A DNA stretch of 64,000 bases from Amia ocellicauda (lineage: Eukaryota; Chordata; Actinopteri; Amiiformes; Amiidae), in the NCBI RefSeq assembly GCF_036373705.1, contig NC_089863.1, positions 8,575,357 to 8,639,356 on the forward strand, read 5' to 3'. Positions 24,401 through 32,071 of this stretch are shown piece after piece. A model generated the notes under the pieces. The model was not told where the DNA came from, made no database searches, and was given only the letters and a program-made list of their open reading frames with translations. Every line of letters begins with the position of its first letter. Positions within the stretch are counted from its first letter, which is position 1. The position numbers and the translations under genes are program-made.

Positions 24401-27400
24401 TTAGCTATGAACCTAGCTGTCCCTCTGTCAATCTTAACAGCAGTGCAGATGCTCATACTAGGGAACACAGTGGTGAGCACACACGAAAAACACAACTGAA
24501 GAATGTTTTGGTGGCTTACCTCAGTTCTTTCTGGTAAATTTACACACTGCTTGTTATATTAAATAGTATATTGTAACACAGTGGTTCTCAATTTTTTTTA
24601 ACCAAGTACCACCCCTGATCAAACCAAAGCATCCAAGTACCACCTACAAGTCACCGTCTCATAGGAACCTCAGAAAATCTCAATGACCAGCATGAGTGCA
24701 CACACACACATGCACAAATAATAAAAATAGCACTGAGCACTTTTAGTGAGAGGGGTGAGCCAGTTTAGCCGAGGAGAGCCTTGCAATGTCAGGGACGAGG
24801 GCAGTGAGCTTCAAACGCAGATTTGGCTCAGCATTCATTTTGTTGCGATACTTTGTCTTGATTGCAGTGAGAGCAGAGAAATATTTCTAGCAAAGATAGG
24901 TAGTAGCAAAAGGCATCAAAAACCGCACAGCCTTTAATGAGAGGGCTGGGTAGTCCCTGTCTTTGGATCCAGAAGTTCAACAGTGATAGTTGTTTAAATT
25001 CTGACAACAAAGTATCATCAGATGTTAACTCAAGCAACTTCTCCTGCATAGGACAGATCCTCGGATGTATTCCTGATACATCAACAGTAAAGGGGTTCCT
25101 GATCCACTTTGGTGTGGCTTCTACTGGAAAATACTCTGAGAACTATTCTTCCAGTGACAAAAGGTGCACAACAATCACATCACAAACTGAAGCATCAAGT
25201 GCCACACCATATGTGTGCAGATGGTTCTCCAGAGTTGGGAAAGTAGAAACATTGTCTGCCTTGATTTTATTAACACAAATCTGCAGCTTTTTCTTCATAG
25301 CAGTGATCTTGTCAGACACATCAAAAAGTGTTAAAGAGCCCTTGCAGTCCCATATTCAGCTAATTAAAACGTGAGAATATATCAGCCAGGTAGGCTAATT
25401 TTACCAGCCATATTAGATCATCAAATAGACTTGCCAAAGGAGGTTTCTGGTCATGCAGAAACATCTTTACATCGGAGTGCAGTTCAAAGAGCCTCGTGAG
25501 CCTCTGCCCCTTAATAACCATCTCACTTCAGTATGTAGCAAAAGCTGCACATGTTCACTGCCCATTTCATTACAAAGCACACTAGACAGATGTGAATTCA
25601 TTGGTCGGGCTACTTTCACTACTTTGACAGCAGAGTCTAGTGCAGATTTTAAATCATCAGGCATGTTCTTGACTGCCAGGGCCTCACCGCGGTGGATGCT
25701 GCAGTGCATCCACTTCATATCCAGAGTGACCCCTCCAATCCATGCAACTACACCACTGTGTCAGCCTGTCATCGCTCTGGCACCGTCTATACAAACTCTG
25801 ACACATTTTTTCCAGTCGATGCCATTCTCTTCGATAAATTAATTCATTCAGAAGAAAAATATGCTCCCCTGTAGTTCTTATTGGTAGTGGCTTACAGAAA
25901 AGAAATTCCTCATGGGACATGCCCTCAAACTCATATCTAATATAAACTTACAAATTGGCCATCTCATCTAATTCATGACTCATCTAATTGTAGTGGAAGC
26001 ATCTGCTCATCTTAATGCACTCCATCAGTGAACTTCTGACATCATCTGCCATATCAATAATTCTGGGACTGACTGTCATTTCACAAAGGCACCAGGTCGA
26101 GCTGTTTAGCAGCTTTTTCTCCACACATAATATGTGTCAGCTCTTTTGCCAATGTAAACAAATTTCTTCACCAATAGTGTGGACATACCTGCTTTAGCAA
26201 TCTGCAGACTAGCATGCTAAGATGCTTCTTGGGCTTTGGAAACTGGAGTAGCGCTGTTCCTTATGGTGGACTTATGGTGGCACTGCTTCCCCTTCAGATC
26301 TTTAAGTTTCCTTTAAAAAATCAACAGACTTATCTTTCAAGATCGCATGTTTTGTGGTGAAGTGGCGCCTCAGATGCGCTGCTTCATGCTCTCATTGCTG
26401 AGCATCTCACAGCACACGGCACACCGTGGTCTTGGCTCGTCCTCCTTCCCGGTGTAAGTAAATCCCAAACTTAAATCATTTGGATCATACTGCCATTTTC
26501 CAACACTTGCTAACACCAGCAGTGCTGTCTGTATCGGGTTCAGCAGCAGAGCTAATGTCGGTGACCGATTTATTATTCTCCTCGTTGTCAACATGTGTGT
26601 CTGATCTATCGGAGCTGGGATCTTGTCCTTTCAGCCATGATATAACAGTTGATTTTTGCGAGGTATTCATTTTAATTGCTCTGTTGGCGGATGTGGCGCT
26701 AAACTGTCTCTCTGAAAGCTCGATAGCAGTATAAACACTCACGTATAGCGAGCACAGTACCGACATAGCTAACAGGAACTTAATAGACATCATACACAAT
26801 TTTTATGAACATAGAAAAGATGTAAACACAAACTTTACAAATTTAAAATTGACATACATTTTATTATTATTATTCCTTTAATTACAATTTTTTGTATGCA
26901 CACAATAAATTACAGGTTAGTCTGGCGTACCACCAGTGGTACGTGTACCACAGTTTGACCACTGTAGTGACACATTTTTAAGAACCTATCCAATAGATTA
27001 GAATGCTTAGAATTACCAGATTTCTTCTTCAGAACAATAACGGCTTGGTGGCAACCCTGTCCACTGCAATCTTTATAGTTTTATTGTGGCTGAAATATGG
27101 TTCAAGAAACTCTGCAAATATCATTTGAGTAGATGTATAGCTGAATTAACATTATTTGTTACATGATGCACAGAATAACAAATGAAGGACGTGAGAATCA
27201 CAGGTGTGTAGGAGGTACACCATTAGGTGGCACTATAGTACTATAATTGTTACAGCTATAATCTTGTAATGAACTATAAAGTTCATTACAAGATTTTACA
27301 ATTGTTAGACATAGTCCACACAATGTTATGTTTTACAGTTCCTAATCATTCCAGGAATACTGTTCTCTCATACCCTTATTAACGTTTATTGAATATATGA

Positions 27401-29321
27401 TCACATGTGCTGATATTTGGGTCATTTCATGTCTTGCATGCCTGCAAACACAATGGTAACTTTGAAAGTAATGCAAACATATAGGCACTGAGCAGATATA
27501 GAAAACAAATTACTTTCTCAATGACATACGAAAGAAAAGAAAAACTAGAGCACAATTCAGCTGCCCAGAGGGACAAACGTTTCATTATGTAAATATTGAT
27601 TCTCTGCAGACATTGATGAGTGTGTGGAAAACCCCTTAATGTGTGGTCCAAACGCACAGTGTATCAACACCATGGGAACTTATACCTGTTCTTGTGATGG
27701 TGGATACGCGCCCCGTCCTGGAATCACACTGACGAGCAACTGGGATCCATGTCGAGGTTAGAACGAATAAAATACCCAGGTTATAGTCTGAGTCTAGCAG
27801 AGTAAATTAGTGGGAATTATCTGCAAAGGATGTTGGCTGTTGTACTAATGACTGATTTCTGTAGCCTTCTGCCAGGCAGGTTGTGGTTTGTTTATTGCAG
27901 AGTGCATTCTCCCCTGTTCTTGTAATAAACACATGAGTTGTTTAGTACATTGTATGCTAATGAGCATCAGCAGACAGGAGGAACTGCAATGATTTAAAGC
28001 TTAAATGTTTTTTGGCCTAAACCATTTCTTCAATATGAATTCATGTTCCTGGAGTGGATCCAGCTGATTATGAAGATTGTATCACAATGAGGTTACAGTA
28101 TGTCTCGCATAATTCAAATGGTTATGATCTAATGTCCCTATACTACATGGGGAACATTATCTTGTTTATTTCTTTATTACCTGTGATGTGAAATTGTTGA
28201 ATAGTATTTTGCATGTTATACTGATTTATGTCATGCATGTTAAGTGAATGCAGTTGAATGAAGGACAGTGATATTAATAGGGGTGGTGACTATGGTTCTT
28301 CTCCACAGACATCAATGAATGTTCACAGTCCCCTCCAGTTTGTTGTCCCAATGCAAAATGCATCAACACTGTTGGGAGTCACAACTGTAGCTGTAATATC
28401 GGCTACACCTTTTCTGTGGACCTGTCCGTTTGTGAAGGTAAGAATATAATTCTGCAACATGTATAAACAACAACACCCATTTATATGAATGTAACAATAT
28501 CAATAAATACGTTGTTGATTTTCTTCAGACATCGATGAGTGTACAGTTGACACCTTGATTTGTGGTACAAACACTCAATGTGAAAACACTAATGGGAGTT
28601 ACAACTGCCACTGTAATCCAGGATACAAACTTCCCTCTGGAGTCTCTCTCGCCAGTAGGGAAAACTCCTGCCAAGGTAAGGGCAACATCTTACTACAACT
28701 ACTACTACCACCCTGTGTTTTAAAAATAAAAGATTGTCGAAAGTCTTATTTGAAGATGGCAGGATATTTCCTACATAACATTTTGATAAAAGCTATATAC
28801 TAAAGAATAAAAAAGTTTCTGAGCAAAATGATGGAATGCATTCACAAATCAACTAAATAAACAGTTAGACCTTTGCCTTGATATGGTCTGGCTGATATTT
28901 GCTTCTGACAAAGAGAAACAATCACAAAACAGTATTTGCTGGAACAGAATTCAGGTTGTCTTAAAAAATGATAATATATGCATTTACTTCATGTCAACTC
29001 ACATTGTCTTATTAGGCATCTTAATACGTATTCCTTCTTTCTCTAACATGAAAACACTGTATTGTTCTGAATTGAAGCAAATTAGCTTTCTCATTATATA
29101 GGGCAAATGTATTAATGTTTAATTTAGACTTTAATGTTTATTCTTACTTTAACTTCCTTCACACATTCTAGTGATGCCACTAAAGGTTTCACTAGTTATG
29201 CTGACTGACTGATGATAAAGTCATTAAACTTTGAAATTCAAATAAAGTGACTTATGTTTTCCTCCACTTTGATCAACACTTGTCCAGATGTTCCTGAACA
29301 AAAGCAGTTAAACAGGACTTG

Positions 29322-29387
<66 letters not shown>

Positions 29388-32028
29388 GGCTTGTTTTGAG
29401 ATTAACAAACAAGTAAAAAAATTAAAGATATTTTAAAATGTGTGGAAGTTGAATGAGTTGAACTCCAGATAAAAAATAAACACCTTCTGATGCACAACTG
29501 TGATGGTGACTGTGATTCTCTGACAGATATTAATGAGTGTGCTCTATCCATCTGTGTGCCACATGCACAATGTATCAATACGATCGGGAGTTACCTCTGC
29601 CCCTGTGATACTGGATTCAAGGTATCAACAACACCAGCAAACGAAATCCAATGTGACGGTAAGACTTGTTTAGTTACGTAAGTAGTTCTCACAATTTCAA
29701 TGAGAAGACTTGTTTATCGAAAGAATGGAGGTCAAGCCACTCAGGAGGACTCTTTTTTTAACCAGTCAAACACTGTCTTTGTTTCCCTCCTAAAAAGTGT
29801 GGCTTATTTCTGTAATAATTGACACTAGGATAAAAAATTTAAAATTCCATTGTGGAGTAGTGGACAGGACTCTGGACTCCTTAGCAGAGGTTTGTGGGTT
29901 CAATCCAGGTGGGGGACACTGCTGTTATACCCTTGAGCAAGGTACTGTACATAGATTTCTCTAATAAAAACCCAGCTGTATAAATGGGCAATTGTCTGTT
30001 AAAATAATGTAATCTATTGTAACAATAATAAGATTGCCCTGGACAGGGGTGTCTCCTTAAGCAATATAATAGTCTGATCAGTTAATTACTTAACTTATAA
30101 TAAATAAATATATATTGATCATGTATTTAATCCGCTCCAAGTTGTAATTAAAATATGAAAAGAGATCACACGTGGAACATTTGAATGATTCGATTCTAGA
30201 TTTGTGTTTAATCTAAACTGAACTACAGCTAGTTAGACAGATACCTAGCGCAGCGTTAGCAACTTTAGACTCTTCGACTCAACTGAGTGCCATGCAGTTT
30301 GGTAAGACTGAAGCACTGGCCCTCGCACAGAGTGATAATGGTCTTGATTCTCTGCAGACATCGATGAGTGTCAAGACCCCTCTGTCTGTGGTCCGTATGC
30401 ACAGTGTAATAACACCGCTGGAAGTTATAAGTGTTCCTGCGAAAGTGGCTACCATCCCCCCAAGGGAGTCAAGCTAACCAACAGTTCATTCCCCTGTGAA
30501 GGTAAGTGAACTGGACTTAGAACATGGGATCTCTATATAGGGATCTCTGAGAGATATTGGAAGATTGTTAAAGAAGCATCAATCCCTATCAATCATCAGT
30601 CACTGACCACCTTCAAAACATGTTAACTTTGTCAAATTATTCCCAATAATTGAATCTATTAAGTGGATAACAATTTGGATATATAAAAAGGAAAGAAAAG
30701 CTGAAGAAACCATACATCAAAACGTACTTGGGCACTCTGTAATTTGCAATTTGCGTGTGGGTTTAAAGTGTGGATTTAGTCCAGACCTGATATTTATACA
30801 GAATTTGCTACTGTTAGGCTTATATTTAATTTGAATGGCCATTTTAGCTGTTCTCTTTGCCTTGTGATGCATAACATTGGAACAATGATAAGCTTTCAGT
30901 AGGAGTTAAGGCAGACGGCAGCTTCAGACATTTGAATAGGCAAGAAGCATTAGATTTGAATGGCCAAATATTTGTACTTTGAATAAGGTAGTCGGAACAG
31001 GGTTTTGTTTAGATTGAAGTGTGCAAGAAACTTTCCTTAGTCAAATTATTTTCCCTGCATTGATGTTTTCTTATAAGGTCTGCATGGATCAATCTGGAGT
31101 GTAAACAGGTATATTTGTGAGTTAAATCATGTCGGACCAGTTGTTGGGGTCTCAGAACAGACCAAAAGAATAGTGCAACACTTTCTTTACTGTTAATTTT
31201 ACAATGGCTGACATCTTGCAGTTTTTCTTCCATCATAAGTGATAAAGCCAGTATGTCTTATTGAATATGAGCAAAGTGTGTTCTGTTGAGTCATCTTACC
31301 TGTCACTGATTCATATCAAAAAGATACCAGGGGTAACAGGTTTGTACATATGGCAGAAAAGAATAAAATCCTGAAGTTGCAAGGGGAGTAGAAATGAAGT
31401 ATATTTCATTATACACACCATGGATGCTATGTTGTGATGTTAACTGGCACCTGATGATATGAATAATAAAATGTATTTTAAGAGTCTAGTTTTTTGGCTG
31501 GGCTTGGCTCGGCTTTATGTTGAGTTGTAAGGTTTGGAGAGCCGGCCCCCTAATCTCTTGCATTTCAGTCTGCTGTTGCATGCACAGTGCTGGGGAACTG
31601 GGTACTGACAGGGCATGGGCGATGTGAATGCTGATACAGCCATGTTCCATCTTATCCTTGGTCCTCCAGAAAGGGAGCTCTACTTTGTGAAGGAGGGCCG
31701 AGGCTGGAAGGAGGCCCTGCAATATTGCCGCACCAACCACACCAACCTGCTGAGCATCATAAACGAGAAGCAGCACCAGGATCTGTTGGAGAAGCTGAAA
31801 AATGAAGCTGGGCCTCCAGACATGGTATGGATGGGCCTGAAGAAGCACATGGCCTGGCAGCGCTGGTACTGGACAGACAAGCGACCACTGCAATACTCCC
31901 ACTGGGCTGAGGGGCAGCCCAGCCACCCCTTTGATGAGTTGTGTGGGTCCGTGCAACGAGTCTCAGACAAAGACTATGAATGGCATGATGTCTGCTGCTA
32001 CCAAAACCTCAGCTTTATCTGCTACTAA
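6934..32028 (+). CDS. D8C gene 1: secreted D8C - 8 EGF - C-type lectin protein (12-exon model)
   Basis: Predicted secreted mosaic protein. Exons seen: start 6934-6967, D8C 18054-18443, EGF exons 19353-19487, 19922-20071, 23387-23536, 27610-27756, 28309-28437, 28529-28675, 29527-29658 and 30358-30501, lectin exon 31670-32028. Every internal exon is phase 1-1, with AG acceptors and GT donors. The D8C domain carries WYRF, WMDSSHP, CCYY and ACPDGYYVY, as in uromodulin, GP2 and OIT3. Seven EGFs start D-I-[DN]-E-C and hold C-x-N-x4-[YH]-x-C, the calcium-binding type. The lectin domain is the short four-cysteine form and ends at the stop codon, so there is no ZP domain or GPI signal. A second signal-peptide exon, present in gene 2, was not found; without it the frame still joins but the hydrophobic leader is too short. 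Introns hold a retroviral element, Tc1, LINE, hAT and SINE insertions. Domain calls are firm; the exon 1 assignment and function are inference. Confidence 0.8.
7660..7735 (+). repeat. L2/SINE-type 3' tail with (AAT)n-like end
   Basis: TCACCCTGAATAAGGGCTTCTGGCAA followed by an AATAATAAT run is a diverged plus-orientation copy of the tail found elsewhere in the window. The rest of the intron from 6968 to 8340 shows nothing else I can support. Confidence 0.5.
8354..8400. repeat. (AAT)n microsatellite
   Basis: About 15 AAT units in a row next to a LINE fragment. Confidence 0.95.
8446..8585 (-). mobile_element. CR1-like LINE 3' fragment
   Basis: Matches the 3' part of the LINE at 22400-22500 in reverse orientation (CATCGCTGGGGAGTTTGTTC, CATCGTGCTCATTTGGTGTC). 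Its 5' side abuts the coding sequence of the MULE-like pseudogene directly, so this insertion (with a possible deletion) removed the downstream part of that gene. Confidence 0.8.
8586..9411 (-). pseudogene. MULE-type transposase-like gene, C-terminal part (interrupted)
   Basis: Minus-strand coding pieces resemble the MULE transposase-domain proteins often annotated in fish as CARF-like or ZSWIM-like. The order is [54 protein letters not shown] and [20 protein letters not shown]. There are two in-frame TAG stops around LNAT, so it is not functional. A short intron is apparent near 9311-9360 (donor GTAAGAGTT, acceptor TTTTTCAAG), and another donor TTG-GTAAGAA lies near 8706. The gene continues at 14797-15022 on the other side of the retroviral element. 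The family name is from motif memory; an exact search would settle it. Confidence 0.6.
9408..9411. repeat. Target-site duplication CTTT (left copy)
   Basis: CTTT directly precedes the left LTR, and CTTT at 14797-14800 directly follows the right LTR. A 4 bp duplication fits retroviral-type integration. Confidence 0.75.
9412..11236 (-). repeat. 3' LTR (full length, 1825 bp)
   Basis: On the minus strand it begins TGTAGCGTTATGTTG and ends TACGCTACA. A TATATATAAGG box lies near 9836-9850, with an AATAAA downstream near 9549-9554, placing U3-R-U5 in the expected order. The first 322 and last 55 bp are shared with the 5' LTR. Confidence 0.85.
11237..11250 (-). promoter_or_regulatory. Polypurine tract
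   Basis: The minus strand reads CAAGAAAGGGGGTA, purine-rich and directly abutting the 5' edge of the 3' LTR. This is the expected plus-strand primer position. Confidence 0.8.
11789..12283 (-). pseudogene. Retroviral aspartic protease region (pro)
   Basis: Encodes a retropepsin-like domain with the catalytic DTGA motif in [12 protein letters not shown] and the distal [11 protein letters not shown] segment that ends the fold (the usual hydrophobic-hydrophobic-G motif is present as IIG). It is in the same frame as gag, directly behind the UGA stop at 12284-12286, and has no well-placed start of its own except an internal ATG at 12250. The frame closes at 11789 with no following RT. Expression would require stop-codon readthrough from gag. 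Labelled pseudogene because the element as a whole is defective; the domain itself is open. Confidence 0.75.
12278..12286 (-). promoter_or_regulatory. Putative stop-codon readthrough site between gag and pro
   Basis: The gag stop and its 3' context read TGACTAGCT on the minus strand. UGA-CUAG is the established efficient readthrough context (documented for mammalian genes and as UGA-C in alphaviruses). The protease frame continues without another stop. Confidence 0.65.
12284..14103 (-). pseudogene. Retroviral gag region, frameshifted
   Basis: Two overlapping open stretches (14103-13714, then 13684-12284) in different frames make a gag-like protein. The N-terminal third is rich in heptad-like Leu/Glu/Lys sequence and predicts coiled coil. 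The middle contains a capsid-like helical region ([20 protein letters not shown]). The C-terminus is very basic (Lys/Arg runs near 12420-12520) and has no CCHC zinc knuckle. The break between the stretches is a single-base indel in a GAGAGAG tract around 13720-13745, probably a lesion rather than programmed. The stop at 12284-12286 is the UGA discussed separately. Exact retroviral lineage is not determined. Confidence 0.72.
14398..14415 (-). promoter_or_regulatory. Primer-binding site, tRNA-Met (elongator) type
   Basis: The minus strand reads TGGTGCCCCGTGTGAGGA, the complement of the 3' end of vertebrate elongator tRNA-Met (TCCTCACACGGGGCA-CCA), 4 bp from the 5' LTR. The tRNA identity is from memory of the vertebrate tRNA-Met sequence. 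Confidence 0.7.
14420..14796 (-). repeat. 5' LTR with about 1.45 kb internal deletion
   Basis: Matches 9412-9741 and 11183-11236 of the other LTR, joined at about 14740. The missing piece contains the TATA box, so this LTR probably cannot drive transcription. Confidence 0.85.
14797..15022 (-). pseudogene. MULE-type transposase-like gene, N-terminal part (interrupted)
   Basis: Minus-strand coding sequence [20 protein letters not shown] through [14 protein letters not shown] runs straight into the retroviral element. Removing the element and one CTTT copy continues the frame into the sequence left of 9411. The upstream end is unclear (an ORF extends to 15151, but its first 40 residues look intronic). 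See 8586-9411 for the other half. Confidence 0.5.
15201..15262 (-). repeat. L2/SINE-type 3' tail fragment
   Basis: ACCTTTATCCAGGGTGACTT preceded by (ATT)n and TTTATTTAGCTAAC. This is the common tail in reverse orientation. Confidence 0.65.
15290..15515. repeat. (CA)n-based compound minisatellite
   Basis: Four copies of the 21 bp unit AGCTCTGCTCTTGTGGCAGAC (with small changes, at about 15300, 15346, 15387 and 15494) are separated by (CA)n runs of growing length. The longest is about 85 bp (15408-15493). ORFs reading Thr-His or Cys-Val repeats across it are artefacts. Confidence 0.9.
15543..16763 (+). mobile_element. Complete Tc1-like transposon with intact transposase
   Basis: 1221 bp flanked by TA (15541-15542 and 16764-16765). 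The terminal inverted repeats of 29 bp (15543-15571 and 16735-16763; CACTCACCTAAAG...GGAACACC) match at 28 of 29 positions. It carries one uninterrupted transposase ORF. All hallmarks of a recent, possibly active copy are present. Confidence 0.95.
15691..16731 (+). CDS. Tc1-like transposase, intact
   Basis: 346 residues, the usual length for this superfamily. The N-terminus carries paired-like helix-turn-helix DNA-binding domains ([20 protein letters not shown], residues about 25-45, and a second around 80-120). The catalytic domain follows, with WSDESRF (Asp about 154), [10 protein letters not shown] (Asp about 246) and NPIEHLWD (Glu about 281), giving the DD34E triad of Tc1 elements. The GGGGVMVWG glycine-rich box lies between the first two acidic residues. 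No stop or frameshift is visible. The start is the ATG at 15691; it is the only promoter-proximal in-frame choice. The enzyme would cut at the terminal repeats and insert at TA. Confidence 0.93.
   Translation: MGKKGDLSNFECGMVVGARRAGLSISQSAQLLGFSRTTISRVYKEWCEKGKTSSMRQSCGQKCLVDARGQRRMGRLIQADRRATLTEITTRYNRGMQQSICEATTRTTLRRMGYNSRRPHRVPLISTTNRKKRLQFAQAHQNWTVEDWKNVAWSDESRFLLRHSDGRVRIWHKQNENMDPSCLVTTVQAGGGGVMVWGMFSWHTLGPLVPIGHRLNATAYLSIVSDHVHPFMTTMYPSSDGYFQQDNAPCHKGGIISNWFLEHDNEFTVLNWPPQSPDLNPIEHLWDVVERELRALDVHPTNLHQLQDAILSIWANISKECFQHLVESMPRRIKAVLKAEGGQTQY
16766..18053. other. Intron sequence of D8C gene 1, no feature seen
   Basis: By analogy with gene 2, the second signal-peptide exon should lie about 0.7 kb before the D8C exon, but I find no short phase 1-1 hydrophobic exon here. 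The ORF from 17876 that runs into the D8C exon is intron read-in. Confidence 0.4.
18054..18443 (+). CDS. D8C gene 1, D8C exon
   Basis: Acceptor TTAATTCCAG and donor A-GTGAGT; 390 nt, phase 1-1. Encodes [46 protein letters not shown] and [12 protein letters not shown], ending HQSTYC. Exactly eight cysteines are present. Compared with gene 2, two cysteines are missing (one before WYRF, one four residues before the last Cys). Confidence 0.92.
19353..19487 (+). CDS. D8C gene 1, EGF exon 1 (non-calcium type)
   Basis: Encodes [16 protein letters not shown]...GGCYCDTGY...SSLCEG: six EGF cysteines without the DIDEC start. The same kind of module follows D8C in gene 2. Acceptor TTTTCAG, donor G-GTAAGA. 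Confidence 0.9.
19922..20071 (+). CDS. D8C gene 1, EGF exon 2 (calcium-binding type)
   Basis: Encodes [18 protein letters not shown], then [12 protein letters not shown] and ends ACQG. Contains the calcium-binding start and the Asn/Tyr consensus for beta-hydroxylation. Phase 1-1. Confidence 0.92.
20650..22635. mobile_element. MITE-like element split by a LINE
   Basis: Left end 20650-20698 (TTCCAAATCCTGCTCCTGGG, then GACCCAATGTC) is repeated in reverse complement at 22585-22632. The pieces between these arms and the LINE (to about 20775, and from about 22545) also fit one short nonautonomous DNA element. Superfamily unresolved. Confidence 0.65.
20775..22545 (+). mobile_element. CR1-like LINE, RT region, mutated
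   Basis: Encodes most of a LINE reverse transcriptase: [52 protein letters not shown] and EKDLGVYVD, in the right order. The frame is broken by stops near 21040 and 21780 and by frameshifts after 21995. The 3' end is CCTCCTCTCGTTTGTAAAC at about 22515-22540. No endonuclease is present, so the copy is 5'-truncated. It has inserted inside the MITE at 20650-22635. Confidence 0.88.
23387..23536 (+). CDS. D8C gene 1, EGF exon 3 (calcium-binding type)
   Basis: Encodes [30 protein letters not shown], then MNPCQG. Phase 1-1, donor G-GTAAGA. Confidence 0.92.
24571..24578. repeat. hAT target-site duplication (left)
   Basis: TTGTAACA here and TAGTGACA at 26965-26972 match at 6 of 8 positions, the 8 bp duplication size of hAT elements. 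Confidence 0.6.
24579..26964 (-). mobile_element. hAT transposon (ZBED5/SCAND3-like), decayed
   Basis: Termini CAGTGGTTCTCAA (left) and TTTGACCACTG (right) are hAT-type. On the minus strand the remains of a hAT transposase are readable: a BED-like finger ([13 protein letters not shown] near 26400), then [11 protein letters not shown] near 25510, [13 protein letters not shown] near 25310, and the C-terminal [17 protein letters not shown] near 24960. Many stops and frameshifts interrupt it, so it is inactive. It lies in an intron of D8C gene 1, opposite in strand. Confidence 0.85.
27260..27295. repeat. Perfect 16 bp hairpin
   Basis: AATCTTGTAATGAACT and its exact reverse complement flank an ATAA loop. 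It lies 315 bp before an EGF exon. No terminator role is expected in a eukaryote. Confidence 0.8.
27610..27756 (+). CDS. D8C gene 1, EGF exon 4 (calcium-binding type)
   Basis: Encodes [30 protein letters not shown], then WDPCRG. Donor is the weaker G-GTTAGA. Phase 1-1. Confidence 0.9.
28309..28437 (+). CDS. D8C gene 1, EGF exon 5 (with an extra cysteine)
   Basis: Encodes [30 protein letters not shown], then SVCEG. The usual CGPNA is CCPNA, giving seven cysteines instead of six, and the aromatic residue of the consensus is His. The module is shorter than its neighbours (129 nt). Splice sites are sound. Confidence 0.9.
28529..28675 (+). CDS. D8C gene 1, EGF exon 6 (calcium-binding type)
   Basis: Encodes [29 protein letters not shown], then ENSCQG. 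Only 91 bp of intron separate it from the previous EGF exon, which suggests recent local duplication or intron loss of sequence. Confidence 0.92.
29322..29387. repeat. (ATT)n microsatellite
   Basis: About 21 ATT units in a row. The poly-Ile reading frame is an artefact. Confidence 0.95.
29527..29658 (+). CDS. D8C gene 1, EGF exon 7 (calcium-binding type)
   Basis: Encodes [27 protein letters not shown], then IQCDG. Acceptor TCTGACAG, donor G-GTAAGA, phase 1-1. Confidence 0.92.
29850..30065 (+). mobile_element. tRNA-derived SINE
   Basis: Starts with a tRNA-like head: TGGAGTAGTGGACAGG (box A-like) and GGGTTCAATCC (box B) near 29897. A conserved body follows (TTGAGCAAGGTACTGTACAT, AAAACCCAGCTGTATAAATG), then a diverged L2-type tail (TTGCCCTGGACAGGGGTGTC). 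The orientation is that of the host gene. Confidence 0.85.
30358..30501 (+). CDS. D8C gene 1, EGF exon 8 (calcium-binding type)
   Basis: Encodes [28 protein letters not shown], then SFPCEG. It is the last EGF before the lectin exon. Donor G-GTAAGT. Confidence 0.92.
31670..32028 (+). CDS. D8C gene 1, C-type lectin exon and stop
   Basis: Acceptor CTTGGTCCTCCAG; 359 nt to TAA. The single exon encodes a complete short-form C-type lectin domain with four cysteines (LQYC, ELCG, DVCC, FICY). The core VWMGL corresponds to the family WIGL motif, followed by WYWTD and EGQPS. The calcium-site positions are atypical: the EPN/QPD loop reads [10 protein letters not shown] and the WND motif reads WHD, so canonical calcium-dependent mannose or galactose binding cannot be assumed. 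The ATG at 31615 lies in the intron. Confidence 0.92.
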
Positions 32029-32071
32029 CTCAAATTTGAATATTAGACTCATTCATGGGATGTTTATAGTG

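Larger units (their letters stand above)
18444..31669. other. Introns of D8C gene 1 outside the listed repeats
   Basis: Covers unannotated intron parts such as 18444-19352, 20072-20640, 22640-23386, 23537-24570, 26973-27609, 28676-29321 and 30502-31669. They are AT-rich with no further conserved ORF. I saw no additional EGF-like exon, though a diverged one could be missed by eye. Confidence 0.4.

Noticed and set aside
29850-29930. A functional tRNA gene
   Set aside because: Box A and B are present but no cloverleaf with acceptor pairing can be drawn; body and tail identify a SINE.
31615-31669. ATG at 31615 as the start of a stand-alone lectin gene
   Set aside because: The acceptor at 31669 and identical exon structure in gene 2 show it is an internal exon.
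31486-31970. Minus-strand ORFs of 96-156 codons opposite the lectin exon
   Set aside because: Shadows of the lectin exon; the same shadow appears at 55120-55467 opposite the gene 2 exon.
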